From positions 10,872,596 through 10,936,595 of the forward strand of contig VZDJ01007755.1 in the NCBI GenBank assembly GCA_008694505.1: a stretch of 64,000 nucleotides of DNA. Reading direction: 5' to 3'. Position numbers and translations under genes: made by a program. Shown here in pieces: positions 36,445 through 49,110 of the stretch; the first letter of the stretch is position 1, and each line of letters opens with the position of its first letter. This stretch comes from Cyanoderma ruficeps. Its lineage: Eukaryota; Chordata; Aves; Passeriformes; Timaliidae. The notes beneath the pieces are model-generated. The model was not told where the DNA came from and did no database searches. It saw only the letters and a program-made list of their open reading frames with translations.

Positions 36445-37885
36445 CATCTTAAAGATGTTGGTTGGAGGGAAAACCTCTGGAGGTTGTCTACACCAGCCTG
36501 AGACTGTGGCCAACACTGTGTCAAGTCAGCTGGCATTTTGCTAGATGAGTCTTGAAAACTGCTACAGGTGGCAATTTTACCACCACTGCAGATATGATGG
36601 TCCAGAGCCACACTACCTGCTGATGAATAAACTTTCCAGTTTTTGGTCTGAACCTCCCTAGTTACAACTTGCAATTTTTGTCCTTAGAAAGACCATTTGC
36701 TCCTGTAGCTAGCCTAGTTGTCTAGCAACTAGTAAGTAGCTGTCTGAAAAGAGTTTGGGTTTTTCAATATCCCTATAATTTTCTTTTTAGTAATTACAAG
36801 CTGCATTTTATAAGCTCTTTTTCTTCTCTATCAAATGAAACAAGCCCACGTCTTCCTTATCAGGCCATGTGCTCCACAACCCTCTGCATGTTTGTGGCCT
36901 TCCACTGCACCTTACTCAGTGTCTCAGTATCTCTGTCTAACTGAAAAAACCAAATCTGGCACACTCTTTCAGGTGAAGCCTCACCAATGCCAAGCAGAGA
37001 TAGTTTCACCAACCTGTTGTCCAAGTTCATCCTAGTGGTGTGTGGTTTCCCCTACTACAAGCACTCTGCTGGCTTGAAGGCAGTTTGCCTGTTTCCCAGC
37101 CACTCTGTTCCCATCTGCACTGATGCAGAGGGTTACCACACTCCAGATGCAGAACTTTGCAGCTCATATTGCCCAGATCTAAAAATTCTCTTGGCCTTGC
37201 AACTCTGCTGCATGGTGTGTCAACAACACAAGTGGTGGAGAGTGATGCACCACTCTCCACAGATCTCCAGAGGGTATATTCAGTCAAATCATGCAGGTCA
37301 CTGATGGAGATATTAAACAAGTAGTCCTAGTATCAGCCTTTGGGTTCTGTGATACTTGCTGGCCACCAAGCTGTCCTCAGGACATCAATTATCATTCTTG
37401 GAGCCTGCCAATCCTGCTAATTTTCAGCTCTTCTGATAATGCATCCATTCCATATTGACCGAAATTACTATTTAAAATGCTGTGGAGATGGTCTCAAAGG
37501 CCTTTTCACACACATTCTCTTCCCTTTTCTTTCATCCATAGTCATTTCATCATAGAATACAATCAGGTTGGTGATATCCTTACTCTTTCCATGTCTGCTG
37601 CTTCTCTTAACTTTCTTGTTTCTCATGTGTCTGGAAATGGAGCTTGTGAGGTAGTACTCCATGGTTTATCCAGACACTGAAGCAGAACTAACCAATACTT
37701 CCCCAGACCGTCCTCTTGCTCTCGTAAAGCTGAATTTACTGTCAATCTTTGCTCAGCTCTCAGGAACCTTTCTCAATCACCAGGATTTTTCACTGAGGAC
37801 AGGCAGCACTCTTGCTATCCTGTCTGCACCCTCAACACCTTTCAGTGCATCCAATCAGCTTCTCCCTGAGATTTTGCTCCCCTGC
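36445..37885 (-). mobile_element. Long degenerate CR1 copy
   Basis: Read on the plus strand, the order of phrases is that of an antisense CR1: AACCTCTGGAGG (near 36473), GGTCTGAACCTCCCTAGTTA (near 36645), TGTGGCCTTCCACTG (near 36891), CAGGTGAAGCCTCACCAATG (near 36971), CCAGATGCAGAACTTTGCAG (near 37143), TGCAGGTCACTGATGGAGAT (near 37292), GGAGATGGTCTCAAAGGCCT (near 37483), TAGAATACAATCAGGTTGG (near 37554) and a CTCTCAGGAACCTTTCTCAA block (near 37757). All fall in the correct order and spacing for the 3' half of the CR1 second open reading frame plus its tail. The reverse-transcriptase frame is destroyed by stops and gaps. The 5' part is missing, as is usual for CR1. Divergence is much greater than in the copy at 45280. 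Ends are approximate. Confidence 0.75.
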
Positions 37886-39856
37886 TGTAGACTGCCCCTT
37901 CACTCCAATTTATACCAGTATGCACAGAGGCCTGGGTGAGCGCACTTCCTTTGAAGGATGAGACAACAAATTTGTTGAGTACTTCAGCATATCCCATGCC
38001 ATGAAATATGGGAACCTCAACAACTTTTTATATGGTGTGGTGTTGCCTCTCAGCCCACGCATCAATCCTTGTGTGGTTGCTCAGTCCTTTTTTACATCAG
38101 GAGATGAAAACTATCAGAGAGGTGATCTTTTAGCTTAGAATGTAACGGCCAGTAGCCACTACCTACAAAATCGCCAAATAAGGCAACACATCTCAGGTGG
38201 AGCTGGAGGGATCACACAACTGTCCCATTACTGAATGTCCAGGTCTATTCAAAGGGAAATTTCCAAATGAATAAAGCAAGTTAGGCTGCCACTTTTCCCT
38301 TTGACAATCAGTAGGTATTGCCATTTTCAGCTACTAATGTAGGTGTTTAATTTGGAAAATTATCTTCCTGTGTGCTCAAAGGAGAAAAAGGCTTAGAGAA
38401 GGCAAGTTGGAATACCTAAAAGGTAGGTGTCTACTCTGACAAAACTAAAAGCTGGGGTGGGAAGGGGTGACTACCTTCTTAAACGTTCTTTATACATTCT
38501 TGAAAAGCCCAATCCAGTATTTGTACAAAAAGTGCAGTGTTCCTACTTCACTCTAGTTTCAAATGTTGTACTCTCTCACTTACTTCTCTCACTAAATTTC
38601 TTTTACAAAGTGTTCGAATACAATCTGTTGCTCCACAACTGTTTTTTTTCCACCAGAGAGAAAATAGAAACATACTTAATGTGCTAGTCCCAAGATAATT
38701 TTTTTAAGGAGGTCTAAGTAAAAGAATGATAGATAAAAGCTGGATGTTCCCAGCATATTGAAAACGAAAAATCCTGTTTATTTGTCGTTTTTGGAAAGGA
38801 GAACATGACAAGCACGTTTGATGTGGAAGAAAAGCTTGCTTGTAGATGCTGGAGAAATTATTCAAGGACAGTTCAATCATATAAAAAATGACCCCTGCAT
38901 TACTGCCAAGGTCAATGAGACCTAGAGCAACCTGCCACAAAATTGTAGTTTTGTCTGCTTGTTTGGGCCATTTCATCCCTTTTCTTCATTTCCTTTTGGT
39001 GCTTTGGAAACAACTAACACTCCCCCACTTCCAGTGTACTTGGCACTCTACCCAAGATGCCTGAAAATCCCTCAGAAGGATAATATAGACCTTATGAGGT
39101 CATTTTTTCCCACTCATTCTTTGAAGGGAGGTATGAAGTGATGATATTGTACTGCATCAAATGACAGATGCTATCTTATTTTTTGCTAGTTCTCTCTCCA
39201 ACTCATTTGCTAACTTCCACAAAGTCTAAGTACTTCAGCTGTTTATGCTTTGTACAATCATAATTAGTCGTATCCTGCCTTGGGTTTATCTGCTGCTATC
39301 CTCTAAGGAAATCTGTTCCTCTTCTAAAGGCTCTGAGATCTTACACCTGTATAAAATACCAGTCTTGAGAACATGAGGTATTTTACAGCCTTTATGGTTA
39401 ATATTTGCACAAAAGGACGTTTATTGCAGTGCGGTTCTGGTCATTTCTCTCCCTCAAACTCAAGGCAATTTGAAGCTGCTCCTTGAAAAATTCACCATGG
39501 GCCACATAAAACTACCAGTGACTTCAACTGGAGCCAATTAAGTACGTCAGAGGGATTTAAAACTGATAAGAGAGGGAAAGAATAGGACAATGTTTTCATT
39601 TGTACATTAATCACACATTCCTCATCACTCACCTTTTTTGAATTCTTGATTAGCATCAAATGAACTTAGTTATATGGTACTTTTTATTATCTAGGAAATG
39701 AATTACAAATAAGACTTTGCAACAAAAGACAAAGACAAAACCACCAAAAGCAATAATCAAAATGCAAGTGTCTAAACTACCTTTGCTAAACTCCAAAGAT
39801 AGAGACACTGCAATTTTATTTATGTTGTAGACTTTAGGAATTAGTAGGTGAAAATC

Positions 39857-39873
39857 GGGGGCGGGGGGGGGGG
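39857..39873 (+). other. G-run with quadruplex potential
   Basis: Five G, one C and eleven G form a 17-base tract that can be divided into four G3 runs. No gene context is visible. Length accuracy of such a run depends on the sequencing method. Confidence 0.75.
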
Positions 39874-40623
39874 TCACCACAAAGACAGCAAAAATGCAAG
39901 GGAATGTTCTTTCTCTCCTTCTCTGTGTCCATAGGAACTATGAATACAAGACATAACATGGTAGTCTACAGCAGATTTTCATTTTCCGACAGTGTTTAAA
40001 CCTTACTCAGGAGCACAAAAATCTCTTCTGTTTCCACTACATTTGTCCAGTTATTTACTCTCCTTTACACAGAATCCTTACCAAGGGAAAAATGTAATAC
40101 AAAAGAAGTGTGTGCATGAATTTGAGCGTGTGAGCATTTATCAACCACTCTGGATTTCCTCTTAGCATGGACCACTTCAGCTACTCTTGAGTCACAGCTG
40201 AATTGCCTTTCCTTGCCCTTCAAGCCCAAAAGATCATATTGCTTCAGCCTGTACCTGCATGGATGTATACCTATGAACACATATGGACACTTAGTGCGTG
40301 CACCAGAGCCACATATGTCCTTCGTGCAAGAAATTTACCTCTTGAATGACTGGACAAAGATAGAATATGGCAAAAAGTCAACTGAATGAAGTAACAGGAA
40401 AAGCCAGTGTTTCATATGGAGGGGATGGCATGGAGCAAGTTTTTATGTCATTAGTATAACATTAAGAAATCTTACCTCATTTCCTCAATTAGTCTTTTCC
40501 CATTGTACCTATAGCCCAAAAGGTTTACTTATTTGAGCTTGAAAGGGTGGAGTGTTTTGGCAGCCACATTAAGTTGCTTTTAATTGAGGGGTTTGGCTGT
40601 CAGGTTACATTTCTTTACTATAT

Positions 40624-40669
40624 CTAATGTTGGGAATGTTATATACCTAATGTTGTGAATGTTATATAA
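40624..40669 (+). repeat. Two-copy 23-base tandem duplication
   Basis: CTAATGTTGGGAATGTTATA at 40624 (plus TAC) is followed directly by a second copy with one G-to-T change at 40647. The near identity suggests a fairly recent local duplication. No function is suggested. Confidence 0.8.
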
Positions 40670-43055
40670 TAACTTTGGTACAAATCTTTTTTCTTGGCTT
40701 CTATATCCAATGAAATCCAGACCAAGGTGCCACTGATACATTGAGAGTACTACAAAAATGTAAATTAGTCTACTTATCCATATGAGAGTTTATAAGCTCT
40801 GCAAAATTCCAGGTGTTTGTGGGGACTTAAATGTGTAGAAATTATCAGATTCTGGACTGGCATTCACCAGTTTTGAATTATTGGAAACACCATCTTTCCC
40901 CTCATTAGAAAAAATGCCAAAACTTGTGCAAGTGGGGAGTGCAGAAGGTGGCCTGATGCTGGTGCAAATAAAATGTTCAAAATTAAAACCTAATAAAAAT
41001 TTTCTCAGAAGTAATTTTTAGTACATGAAGCAACATTGTTTGTATTACATGAAAAATTCACAAAAACCATTACTATCAATTCTTCCATTCAAAGAAAATT
41101 TAAAACATTATTATAACATTTTGCAGCGCCGACCACTTATACATTTTAAAGGATCACAAAATAACTCATATGCTTTTTACAAATGCTCCAGGGCCATCTA
41201 TTGAACATTTACATTCTCTACTCTGAAGAGAGACAGCAATGCTTAGGGCTAACTGTGTCTTTGAAAGACATCAGAAGCCACTCGATGCAAATTTATGGCA
41301 TTAGGTTAGTGTAAAGGCAGATTCATAGTTTATATCTATATAAGACAGATATGAGAAAAGAGCACTGAACTCCAGAGCTCACACAGACAGGAAAGCCCAG
41401 CCTTGGAGCTATGGTGTATATGGTAGCAACTGCGTGCTATCTTAGCAGTGAAGGCTCTCTTTGTACATAGCTAGGGTGTCTTTAAAGAATAAAACCTAGT
41501 CTAAATGCAATGCATTTCTTCAAACTCATGCTGCACCATATAAAACCTGCTTTAGACTCAGCAAAATTACAAATGGAAATTGCAGTAGTCACCACCAAGT
41601 TTCATAAACAGTTTGCACTACATGTAGTTGAGTCCTCCTCACTGAGCAAAAAGCACTTTGGAGCTATCAATTATGATATAAAATACCAGCTAAAGCTTCT
41701 CTAATTAACTTCATCCTAGCATACTCTTCTTAGTGTTATCATATTTATTGATGGATTCGATTTGATTTTGGACTTTTATTTCTCCAGAGATAAATCTGAA
41801 AATTTCAGAGGGACTTTTCAGTTAGAGAAGGATGTAAGGGGAGTGGGCCTGCAATAGAGGAATGTGGAAGGGACAGATGGTTCTTTGTAGGCTTCCTGTC
41901 TTCCTATGACAACACAACTGGGATATACCAAGCCTTATGTCCAATTCTATTACCTAATACAAGAGCACAAACATGTAGAGGTGTGCAGGCACTGTGTAGG
42001 AGAGGATATAGAATGGGGAGTAAGGACCTGACCTCACACATCCTGGCTTTCCCATCGAGTAATGCCATACCTGCCCCTAAACAAACTCATTGCTCTTTTC
42101 CTGCCTTGTCTAACTATGTTTGTCTGCCTCCAGATGGGACTTCCTCTCCTGTGCTCCTGGGGCTTTCCTTTTTTGCTCCCCCTCTTGCTCATGCCTCACT
42201 AGTTTTATTAAGAATTTACTCTATTACCCTCTTGTGTCCTCAGTCTTTCTTCCAATGACGCAGCCTTAGCCAATATGGTTTCCTACACCACTTCTACAGT
42301 GCTGCTATGCACAGCTGCTCTTTCTCTTATCTTTCCCCTGCTGCCTAATTCTCTGCCAGTATCAATCCTGGGATTTTCCCCTCTGCCCCCTGTCCAGCTA
42401 TGCCATTAGTTTTCCTCTACACAGCAGCTGCATGTATACAATAATACAGCACACCATAGATAATCCCAGGGTGGGTTGTATGGGGGTGCTTGCAGAACAT
42501 GTGCTGGTGATTTTGCAAATGAAATTAATGGTTTCCTAGAAATAATCACCAGCAACGTGCTCCACAGGCAGTACTTGAACCAATGCTTCAAGACTACCAT
42601 TATCCCTTTCTTTCAGTCTTCTTTGTTCAAGGGATAAATTGCACATGGACTTTTTTTCTGAAGTAATCAGCACTGTGTACAAGCAGCGGCTCTTAAGAGA
42701 TACTTCTGTCTCTGAATCTCTTCCCAGCTGCTCCTTGCTGTTGTTCCTATCTTCATAAATTCACTTCTAAATCTCATATCCTTCATTTTAGCCAGACTAA
42801 AGTCTTCAAAACAAGTCTTGGCATATCTGGACTATTTCCTTGCTATATATAGACCAAAATAAAATGTCCAGCTACAGTGTGACCTAGTGAGAACATACGG
42901 AATGCCTCACAGACTTTAGAAACAACTAGCTGAGGAAAAGTGCAATTAACTCATAGGAAGGCTACTGTGACATGAAGGAAGAATTTCTACCACGTTCTGC
43001 TACTGGATTTGACCTGGTTTTATGGAAAAGTATACTCTGGTGCAGGGAACTTCTN

Positions 43056-43096
43056 TACATATATATATATATAAATATATATATATATGCATATGC
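43056..43096. repeat. (TA)n microsatellite
   Basis: TA repeats with one interrupting A follow directly after an ambiguous base at 43055, then pass into ATGCATATGCAC. The adjoining N suggests that the repeat was hard to sequence or collapse. Confidence 0.85.
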
Positions 43097-43440
43097 ACAT
43101 TTATAGAAAGCATAAATGACAAAGGTGCTGGATTTGATCCACGTATGTAGACAAATCTTGTGGAGAATGGGGGAATATCACATTTTTCATGATGTTTCTA
43201 TTTAAATTAGCAATTCAAGTCTACCAAAATTCTAAGTATAGGAATACTGAGACTTATGGTCTGAAAGCAGAATTTTCTCTTTTCTGTATTGAATCAGATT
43301 TGACTCAATTTGTCTCTATATGAAAAAAAATGGTTAAAAATCTCTTCTTCTATTGAAACCAAATAGTTTAGTAAAATAGTCACATTATTGTCACTTAAAA
43401 CATGCTTTACAGGTCACAGTGCAAAATAATGACTGAAGGA

Positions 43441-43535
43441 TAGGATAGGATAGGATAGGATAGGATAGGATAGGATAGGATAGGATAGGATAGGATAGGA
43501 TAGGATAGGATAGGATAGGATAGGATAGGATAGGA
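43441..43535. repeat. (TAGGA)19 pentanucleotide microsatellite
   Basis: Nineteen perfect TAGGA units span 95 bases and end in the variant TGGAA. On the minus strand the array reads as an open frame with a five-residue period (ILSYP repeated), because a 5-base unit repeats in phase every 15 bases. That frame is a by-product of the repeat, not a gene. The perfection of the array implies ongoing replication slippage. Confidence 0.95.
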
Positions 43536-45279
43536 TGGAACAGATAAATCTCAACCCTCAGATGCTCTAGGATGGGTGGCTTCACATACTGGCTTGGCCC
43601 AAGGGATGGAAGTATGGGAGACAGTACAAAAAATTGGAAGAACTTGGAAGAGCCCTCTGAAGGGCCATTTTTTAATTCCAGTACCACTGCCACATATATT
43701 GGAATCTTCAGAAATGTTGCTAAATTTTGGCATGGGGTAAGACAGTATATGCATACTAGAAGAAAATACAAGGACTAAAAAACAGAGCAGCCACTGAAAA
43801 AATGATACAGCCAGTTAAACTAAACAAAGCCAACTACTGCTTCACACATTCTCAGCTGTAATACATTAATGCACAGCAAATAGGTAAGAAACATCTGAGA
43901 AGAAACTATAAATAATATCTGTCTATAAAGGGCATTTGATGAATATGGGGAGATCAGTGACAAAATTTATTTTATTAATTTCAGCAGCATCCCTAAATAC
44001 TCTGAGCAGATCCTTAGCTAGCTTGCATCAGCTGAGATTCTGCCACCAGATTTTGGATATTGGGCACTTCTTAGTTATATTTAATTGAAGGTTATTTCCT
44101 ATATTTTGTTAATAATCAGCCACAGGCCACTGGCTACAGGCCATTGATAGGTGAAAAGTCAACAGACACTTCACTCTGTTTGTCCTGTTTCAGACTAAGG
44201 TTTATAGGCTGCACCTTGCAGGAACGTTATTATGGGAGTTATTAAAAATCTATTTTTGCTGAAAACAATGCAAACGGAAGGAAGTGAGCCTGACAGGAGA
44301 CTTATTTCCTATTCAAGCCGACAGGTAGTTGGAGAATGGCCATCTGGAGTTTAAAAATTGCTAGTCAAGCCTCTCAGATTTGTCCCTTCCTGCATTAACA
44401 CATTCACTCTGGATAGCACAGTGATGTTGTCATGGCACGACAAACAAGAAGCAAATTTCAGCGGGGGAAGGAATTGAAGGAAGTTACTTAGCCATGAGAA
44501 AAATTGTTTGCTCTTGCAGTGCTAATAGCCAAGAGGCAAACACTTGGACATGATCCACTCATCTGGAAACACTTTTGTGTCATGGGAGCACCAAGGTACG
44601 GAGCACAAGAAGCCATGGGGCAAGGGTTCGGCAGCCGGCATGGCTCCATCCCCACAGGCCGCCTGCTCCCTAGCCCCCACAGCCAGATAGGCAAGTGTCC
44701 CAGCTCACACTGCTCTTGGCAAAACAGATCTTTCCTTCTGCCTGCGGTTCCAGGGTGCTAAATCTTCATTTCCTGAAAACAGGAAAAACTCTCCAGCTAA
44801 AGCCAGCTCTCACCCTGAGTCCTGCTGCTTCTTCTGCAAGGAATTGCACGTGACCCCATCCCTCTGGTTAAGGGAGTCTAACAAAATCACGAGCAATCAA
44901 TGTAAAAAGCAAGTGAAGGCTTTAGGAAAGGAAAACTCAGCAGCCCTCCAGCACCTCCCCCCACAGATGACCATCCCTTTTGCACTTCACTGTGTTGACA
45001 GGATTACCCTACAGTTTTAGACTCTAAGTCACATAGGGCTTCTGAGCTGAAGTCCATTTTCCTCACCAGTGAGTGAATAAGAAATTGCCTGCATGACTGG
45101 TTTTCTTGGCCTGTTGCAGTCCTTGTGCTGGCTCCAGCAAAATTTGTTTTCACCTTCAGCATGCTTTAACTCTTGGCTAAGAAAACATCACTCGCCAAGG
45201 GTCTATCACCAGAGTGTGGTTTGGCAAATGCATGTGTTGCAAAATACTGCCTGACCTAAAAAAAAGCTTTTATATAATA
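43536..45279. other. Unannotated non-coding stretch
   Basis: No gene is recognised. A short hairpin relic lies at 44006-44043. The part 44480-44960 is a little more GC-rich and open in short frames on both strands, without recognisable homology. Confidence 0.6.
44006..44043. repeat. Short hairpin repeat relic
   Basis: GCAGATCCTTAGCT (44006-44019) is an imperfect reverse complement of AGCTGAGATTCTGC (44030-44043), 11 of 14 positions. The arms resemble the outer ends of the hairpin family seen at 32035-32096, with the middle deleted. Chance cannot be excluded at this length. Confidence 0.4.
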
Positions 45280-46033
45280 GCAATTCCTTCACGTGGATCC
45301 GAGCAATCCCAAGCACAAATACAGACTGTGGAGAGAACAGATTGAGAGCAGCCCTGAGGAGAAAGACTTAGGGTGTTGGTCATGAGAGGCTCAACATGAC
45401 CCATCAATGTGCACTTGCAGCCCAGAAAGCCAACCATCTCCTGGGCTCTGTCAAAAAAAGCATGTCCAGCAGGCTGAGGAAGGGGATTCTGTCTTTCTAC
45501 TCCACTCTCATGGAATACTGCATCTAGCTCTGGGGCCCCCAAAATAAAAAGATCATGGACCTGCTGGAGTGAGTCCAGAAGAAGGGCACTAAGTTGACCA
45601 CAAAGCTGGAGTAATTCTTCTCCAAAGACAGGGTGAGAGAGAGCTGGGGTTGTTCAGCCTGGAGAAGAAAGAGAAAGCTCTGGCAGACCTTACAGCAGCC
45701 TTCCAGTATCTAAAGTGGGCCTACAAGAAAGATGGAGAAGGACTTTTTACAAGACAATGTAGTGATAGGACAAGGGGAACTGGCTTCAGACTGAAATAAG
45801 GTAGGTTTAGATTAACTATGAAAAAGGAATTCTTGACTGTGAGGATGGTAAGACAGTGGAACGGGTTGCCCAGAGAGGCTGTGAATGCCCCATCCCTGGA
45901 AGTGTTCCAGGACAGGCTGGATGGGGCTCTGAGCAATCTGATCAAGTGGAAGGTGTCCCAATCCATGGTAAAGGGGTTGGAACTGGATGATCTTTAAGGT
46001 CCCTTCCAACCCAAACCATTCTGTGATTCTATG
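45280..46033 (+). mobile_element. 5'-truncated CR1, avian type
   Basis: The copy carries the end of the CR1 second open reading frame and the 3' tail. Diagnostic phrases are GGTTGTTCAGCCTGGAGAAG (45647-45666), a CAGCAGCCTTCCAGTATCT block near 45692, GGGTTGCCCAGAGAGGCTGT near 45863, and the terminal CCCTTCCAACCC (46000). It ends in the two octamers ATTCTGTG (46018-46025) and ATTCTATG (46026-46033), the typical CR1 terminus. The element is truncated at its 5' end near 45280, the normal result of CR1 insertion. The reverse-transcriptase frame is interrupted by stops, so it cannot move. It is the best-preserved CR1 here together with the copy at 62335. Confidence 0.95.
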
Positions 46034-48399
46034 GTGGGGGTCCCCTTTTTAATCTCATCTCTCCCCTTCGTATTCATTTTATGCCTCTGAACTTTATATT
46101 ACATACATACACAAAGGCAGAGTTGGATCAGTAGATGCTAGAAAAGAGGGAAAAAAATAGAACTTTTTGGAAGCATTTTTATTCAGGAGATTGACAATTA
46201 TGGAGTTTTTATTCCACTTTTTAAAACTGTAATATTTTGGAGGAAGATTACCAAATTCATACACTTAACAGAAAGTGTTGTAAGCATTCTGTGTCTTGGG
46301 GAAAAACAAATCTCTATTTGAAAGTGACAACCAGCTTCAAAAGAAAGAGATTCCTTTCTCCACCAAACTTTCAGACCCCATTTCAAGACCCTGCTGAATC
46401 AGGGTTCTCATGTGCTGAACTAGGGCAGCTGGCATTATTGAATATTAATGTGGTAAGGTAATTCCTCAGAGATCCATGACACTTATGTTTTTGGTTTTAC
46501 GTAAGTTGTAATTTTCAAAGTTGGACAAGCTTGGAGGAAAAAACCACCTGGCAAACAAACAAACTTTAAAAATTAAAGGAATTTTCCAAGTTCACTGGAT
46601 TTGCAAGGCTAGGCATACTGCAGCTTGATTAGTAGTCAATGAAGGAGAAACAATTACACACCAGAAAGTAACATTCAAGAGCTCATGAAATGTGGCCCCA
46701 ATGTGTTCATTTTTTTATATATATACATGAAGGAATCAGCTGCTATGGTGATAGGCAAATAAAGTAAATAATTCCAACAAATATTCCATGAATCGGAGTT
46801 GTGAAATTTGGGGAAAACCTTATGTTCTCCTTCCCTCCTCTTGGAGTGAAGAGCTGTTCAAATGTGCTGCTTTGAGACTAAACTTGCCTGTTGTTCCCTT
46901 CATAACTGTTCTAATGCACACCACCAGCTGAAACAGACAAGGTGATGCAAGGTGAGAGGCTGACCTCAAAATTAACTTGGAGCCTGCTAGAAGCCAGACT
47001 TCCCATAACATCATAGAAACATGCATGATGTTAACTGAGATACAGTCCCATACTCCACAAACTGCACTAGGAGCTGCCTATGTGCTACCTAAAGAGACAG
47101 ATGCATACACAAAGTGTGTACTCCTTCTATTCTTTATTTAAACATGTGAAAATGCAGTCATCAGGTAGACCTTAGGATAACCATCTGATTATAAAATCCA
47201 TTTTCTTCCTGTATTTGCAGTGCAGAAATCCCATGCTGAATGTCCCCTTCAGTTTCCTTGCTGGATTTTGTACGGGCAGTTTATACCTGGTTTATTTCAA
47301 ACTATGTTTATAGTTTTTATTTCTTTAAAAAGCTGTTCTTCACCCAGATGAATGCTCATATTCACTCTTTGAATGGCACATTTTATACTCAGCCTTGAAT
47401 TCTTGGCAAACCATATACTCAAGATCTACTAAAATATTATATCCTTGTGGAGATAGTAAATTCCCTTGAGCTTTTTCTGTAAAGACAGATAAGTAGCATA
47501 ATCATTTGCCTCAATTACACCTGCTATGCCATTTTCACTTTGATTTTGAAAGGCGAATTTATTCTTTTTAATCATTATTAAGAACACATGTATTTCCTGT
47601 CAAGGCAGTCTTATAAAAACATTGGAGGCATATGAGAAAAATTCCTCTGAGGCCTCAGCCACACTGACCTGTCCTGAGAATGTGAAGTGAGGAGAGATTG
47701 ATGCATGGATTACCTGTCCAGGAATTTGGTAGCACTGGATTGGATTTTCCATGGTTTCTGTCTCTCTTAATTTACTGAAATTACGTATCAGTCGAATGTA
47801 TGCATCCATGCACACACACAGATGTGTAGACACACACACACACAAAAAGTGCCCCTTCAGAGCCACGAGGATAATGTTAGACAAGATCTGGCTGCAGTTT
47901 AGTCACAGACGGAAAAGTGAATTTCCACACCTTCATATACATTTTTGAGAGTGTAATTTCTGTTTTAGCTATATGGCTACAGCTATTTGTAACTTAAATA
48001 TTACATATGGTCAGTGTCCCCTCCAAAGCAAACTAGGTGAAAGGAATGAGTAGTTACCACTGGAATTATAATTGTCAGTAAAGCATAGAGCCAGGATAGG
48101 CAACTCCATGGAGATTCTTTGATTTGGAATTAAAAAAAAAAATTAAAATATCATTCCATCTATTTATCTTTCTCTGTTATCTCCTGGAAGACCCACTGAA
48201 GGCCACTGATATTTTTCTAGTGATGTGGATGAAGACATTATGTAAAGGGCAACATAAAAACATTTCAAAGTAAAGTCAGCTATTTTCTCAAAAGTTCATC
48301 TTCTGTTTCTGAGATTCAGACAGTGGGATTGTAGCTACTTGTGGCTACTTCTAGAAAATTAAGAACATGAATATCTCTCCTCCCTCTAGCAATGTGAAT
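46034..48399. other. Unannotated non-coding stretch
   Basis: AT-rich sequence with no recognised gene or dispersed repeat. A CA microsatellite lies at 47811-47844 and a short TA run near 46715. Open frames stay below about 95 codons. Confidence 0.6.
47811..47844. repeat. (CA)n microsatellite, interrupted
   Basis: CA repeats of ten and fifteen bases flank GATGTGTAG. The interruption reduces the expected length variation. Confidence 0.9.
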
Positions 48400-48765
48400 T
48401 ATTAAGGCCAGAAGACAGACAGTTACGAGTCATTAGGCTGACCTCCTGCAACATACCGGTCTTTGAATTTCACCCAGAAATCCTTGCAAACCCATATCTC
48501 CAAGCTAACTTCAATCATACTTGTAGAAAGATGTCCAGTTTTGGTTTAAATATTTCAAGGGATGGAGAATCCATTAAATCCCCATGGCCGATTGTTCCAA
48601 CTGATAATTACCCTCACCTCTAAAAACGTGTTCCTTATTTCCTGTCCGTATTAACATAGTTTCACCTTCCAATCACTGGATCTCTATTTTTTTCCCTTAT
48701 CTTCCAGAATTAAAAAGCATTTATCTATGTAGGTAATTACAGAGAGTGATTAAAACTTTACTGTA
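48400..48765 (-). mobile_element. Ancient CR1 3' end, well preserved
   Basis: On the plus strand the order matches the antisense of the turtle-type CR1 3' end closely: GGCTGACCTCCTGCAACATA (48437), TTGAATTTCACCCAGAAAT (48464), TAGAAAGATGTCCAG (48524), AAGGGATGGAGAATCCATTA (48558), GTTCCAACTGATAATTACCC (48594), CTTATTTCCTG (48633), and weaker agreement on to about 48765. The element therefore lies on the minus strand. The agreement in order and wording over about 350 bases is higher than for the other relics in this window of the same type. That could reflect a younger insertion within the group, or selection after co-option. The family match is from memory. Confidence 0.75.
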
Positions 48766-49060
48766 AAATGACAGTATATGGAACATTATTTTACCTTAGT
48801 ATTAAAGGCTTCCCCTTTCCAGTTATACTGTAAAGAAAGAGTAAACACTGAATGAAATTACTGTGAAGCAGGAAAGATCAGACTTTTCCCTCAAGCCACT
48901 TTACTTGAACAGGCAGAAACAAAGCAACTAATCCATAAGGATCTGTATTAAAATCAACAGCTTTATTATGCCCTACTTTGCACTTTATTTCTACATGCCC
49001 CAGCATTTTGCAACACAGATTTGGTTTAGATTGGACAGTCAGTCTTGGCTCCACGTTTTT

Positions 49061-49110
49061 AGTATTTAAGTCAGACTCCCAATATCACTTCAATGGGATA
49101 TTTAGGCCAA
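49061..49110. repeat. Possible hairpin repeat relic
   Basis: The stretch reads ATTTAAGTCAGACTCCCA, a centre with CACTTCAATGGGA, then TATTTAGGC. This recalls a reptile hairpin repeat with TTAGGC-type outer arms around a CATTGACTTCAATG centre. The arms here are poorly complementary, so support is weak. Confidence 0.3.

Larger units (their letters stand above)
37886..43055. other. Unannotated non-coding stretch
   Basis: No gene is recognised. Listed separately are a G-run at 39857 and a 23-base tandem duplication at 40624. A phrase near 39505-39545 (CCAGTGACTTCAACTGGAG) resembles the centre of reptile hairpin repeats but is too short to call. An octamer ATGCAAAT lies at 41285-41292. A single ambiguous base is at 43055, just before a TA repeat. 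Confidence 0.6.

Noticed and set aside
39505..39545. CCAGTGACTTCAACTGGAG, like the centre of a reptile hairpin repeat
   Set aside because: Only the central 20 bases fit and no outer arms are present, so it is not listed as a feature.
43391..43771. 126-codon minus-strand frame with a repeated ILSYP peptide
   Set aside because: Produced by the TAGGA microsatellite, which is in phase every 15 bases; no promoter or homology.
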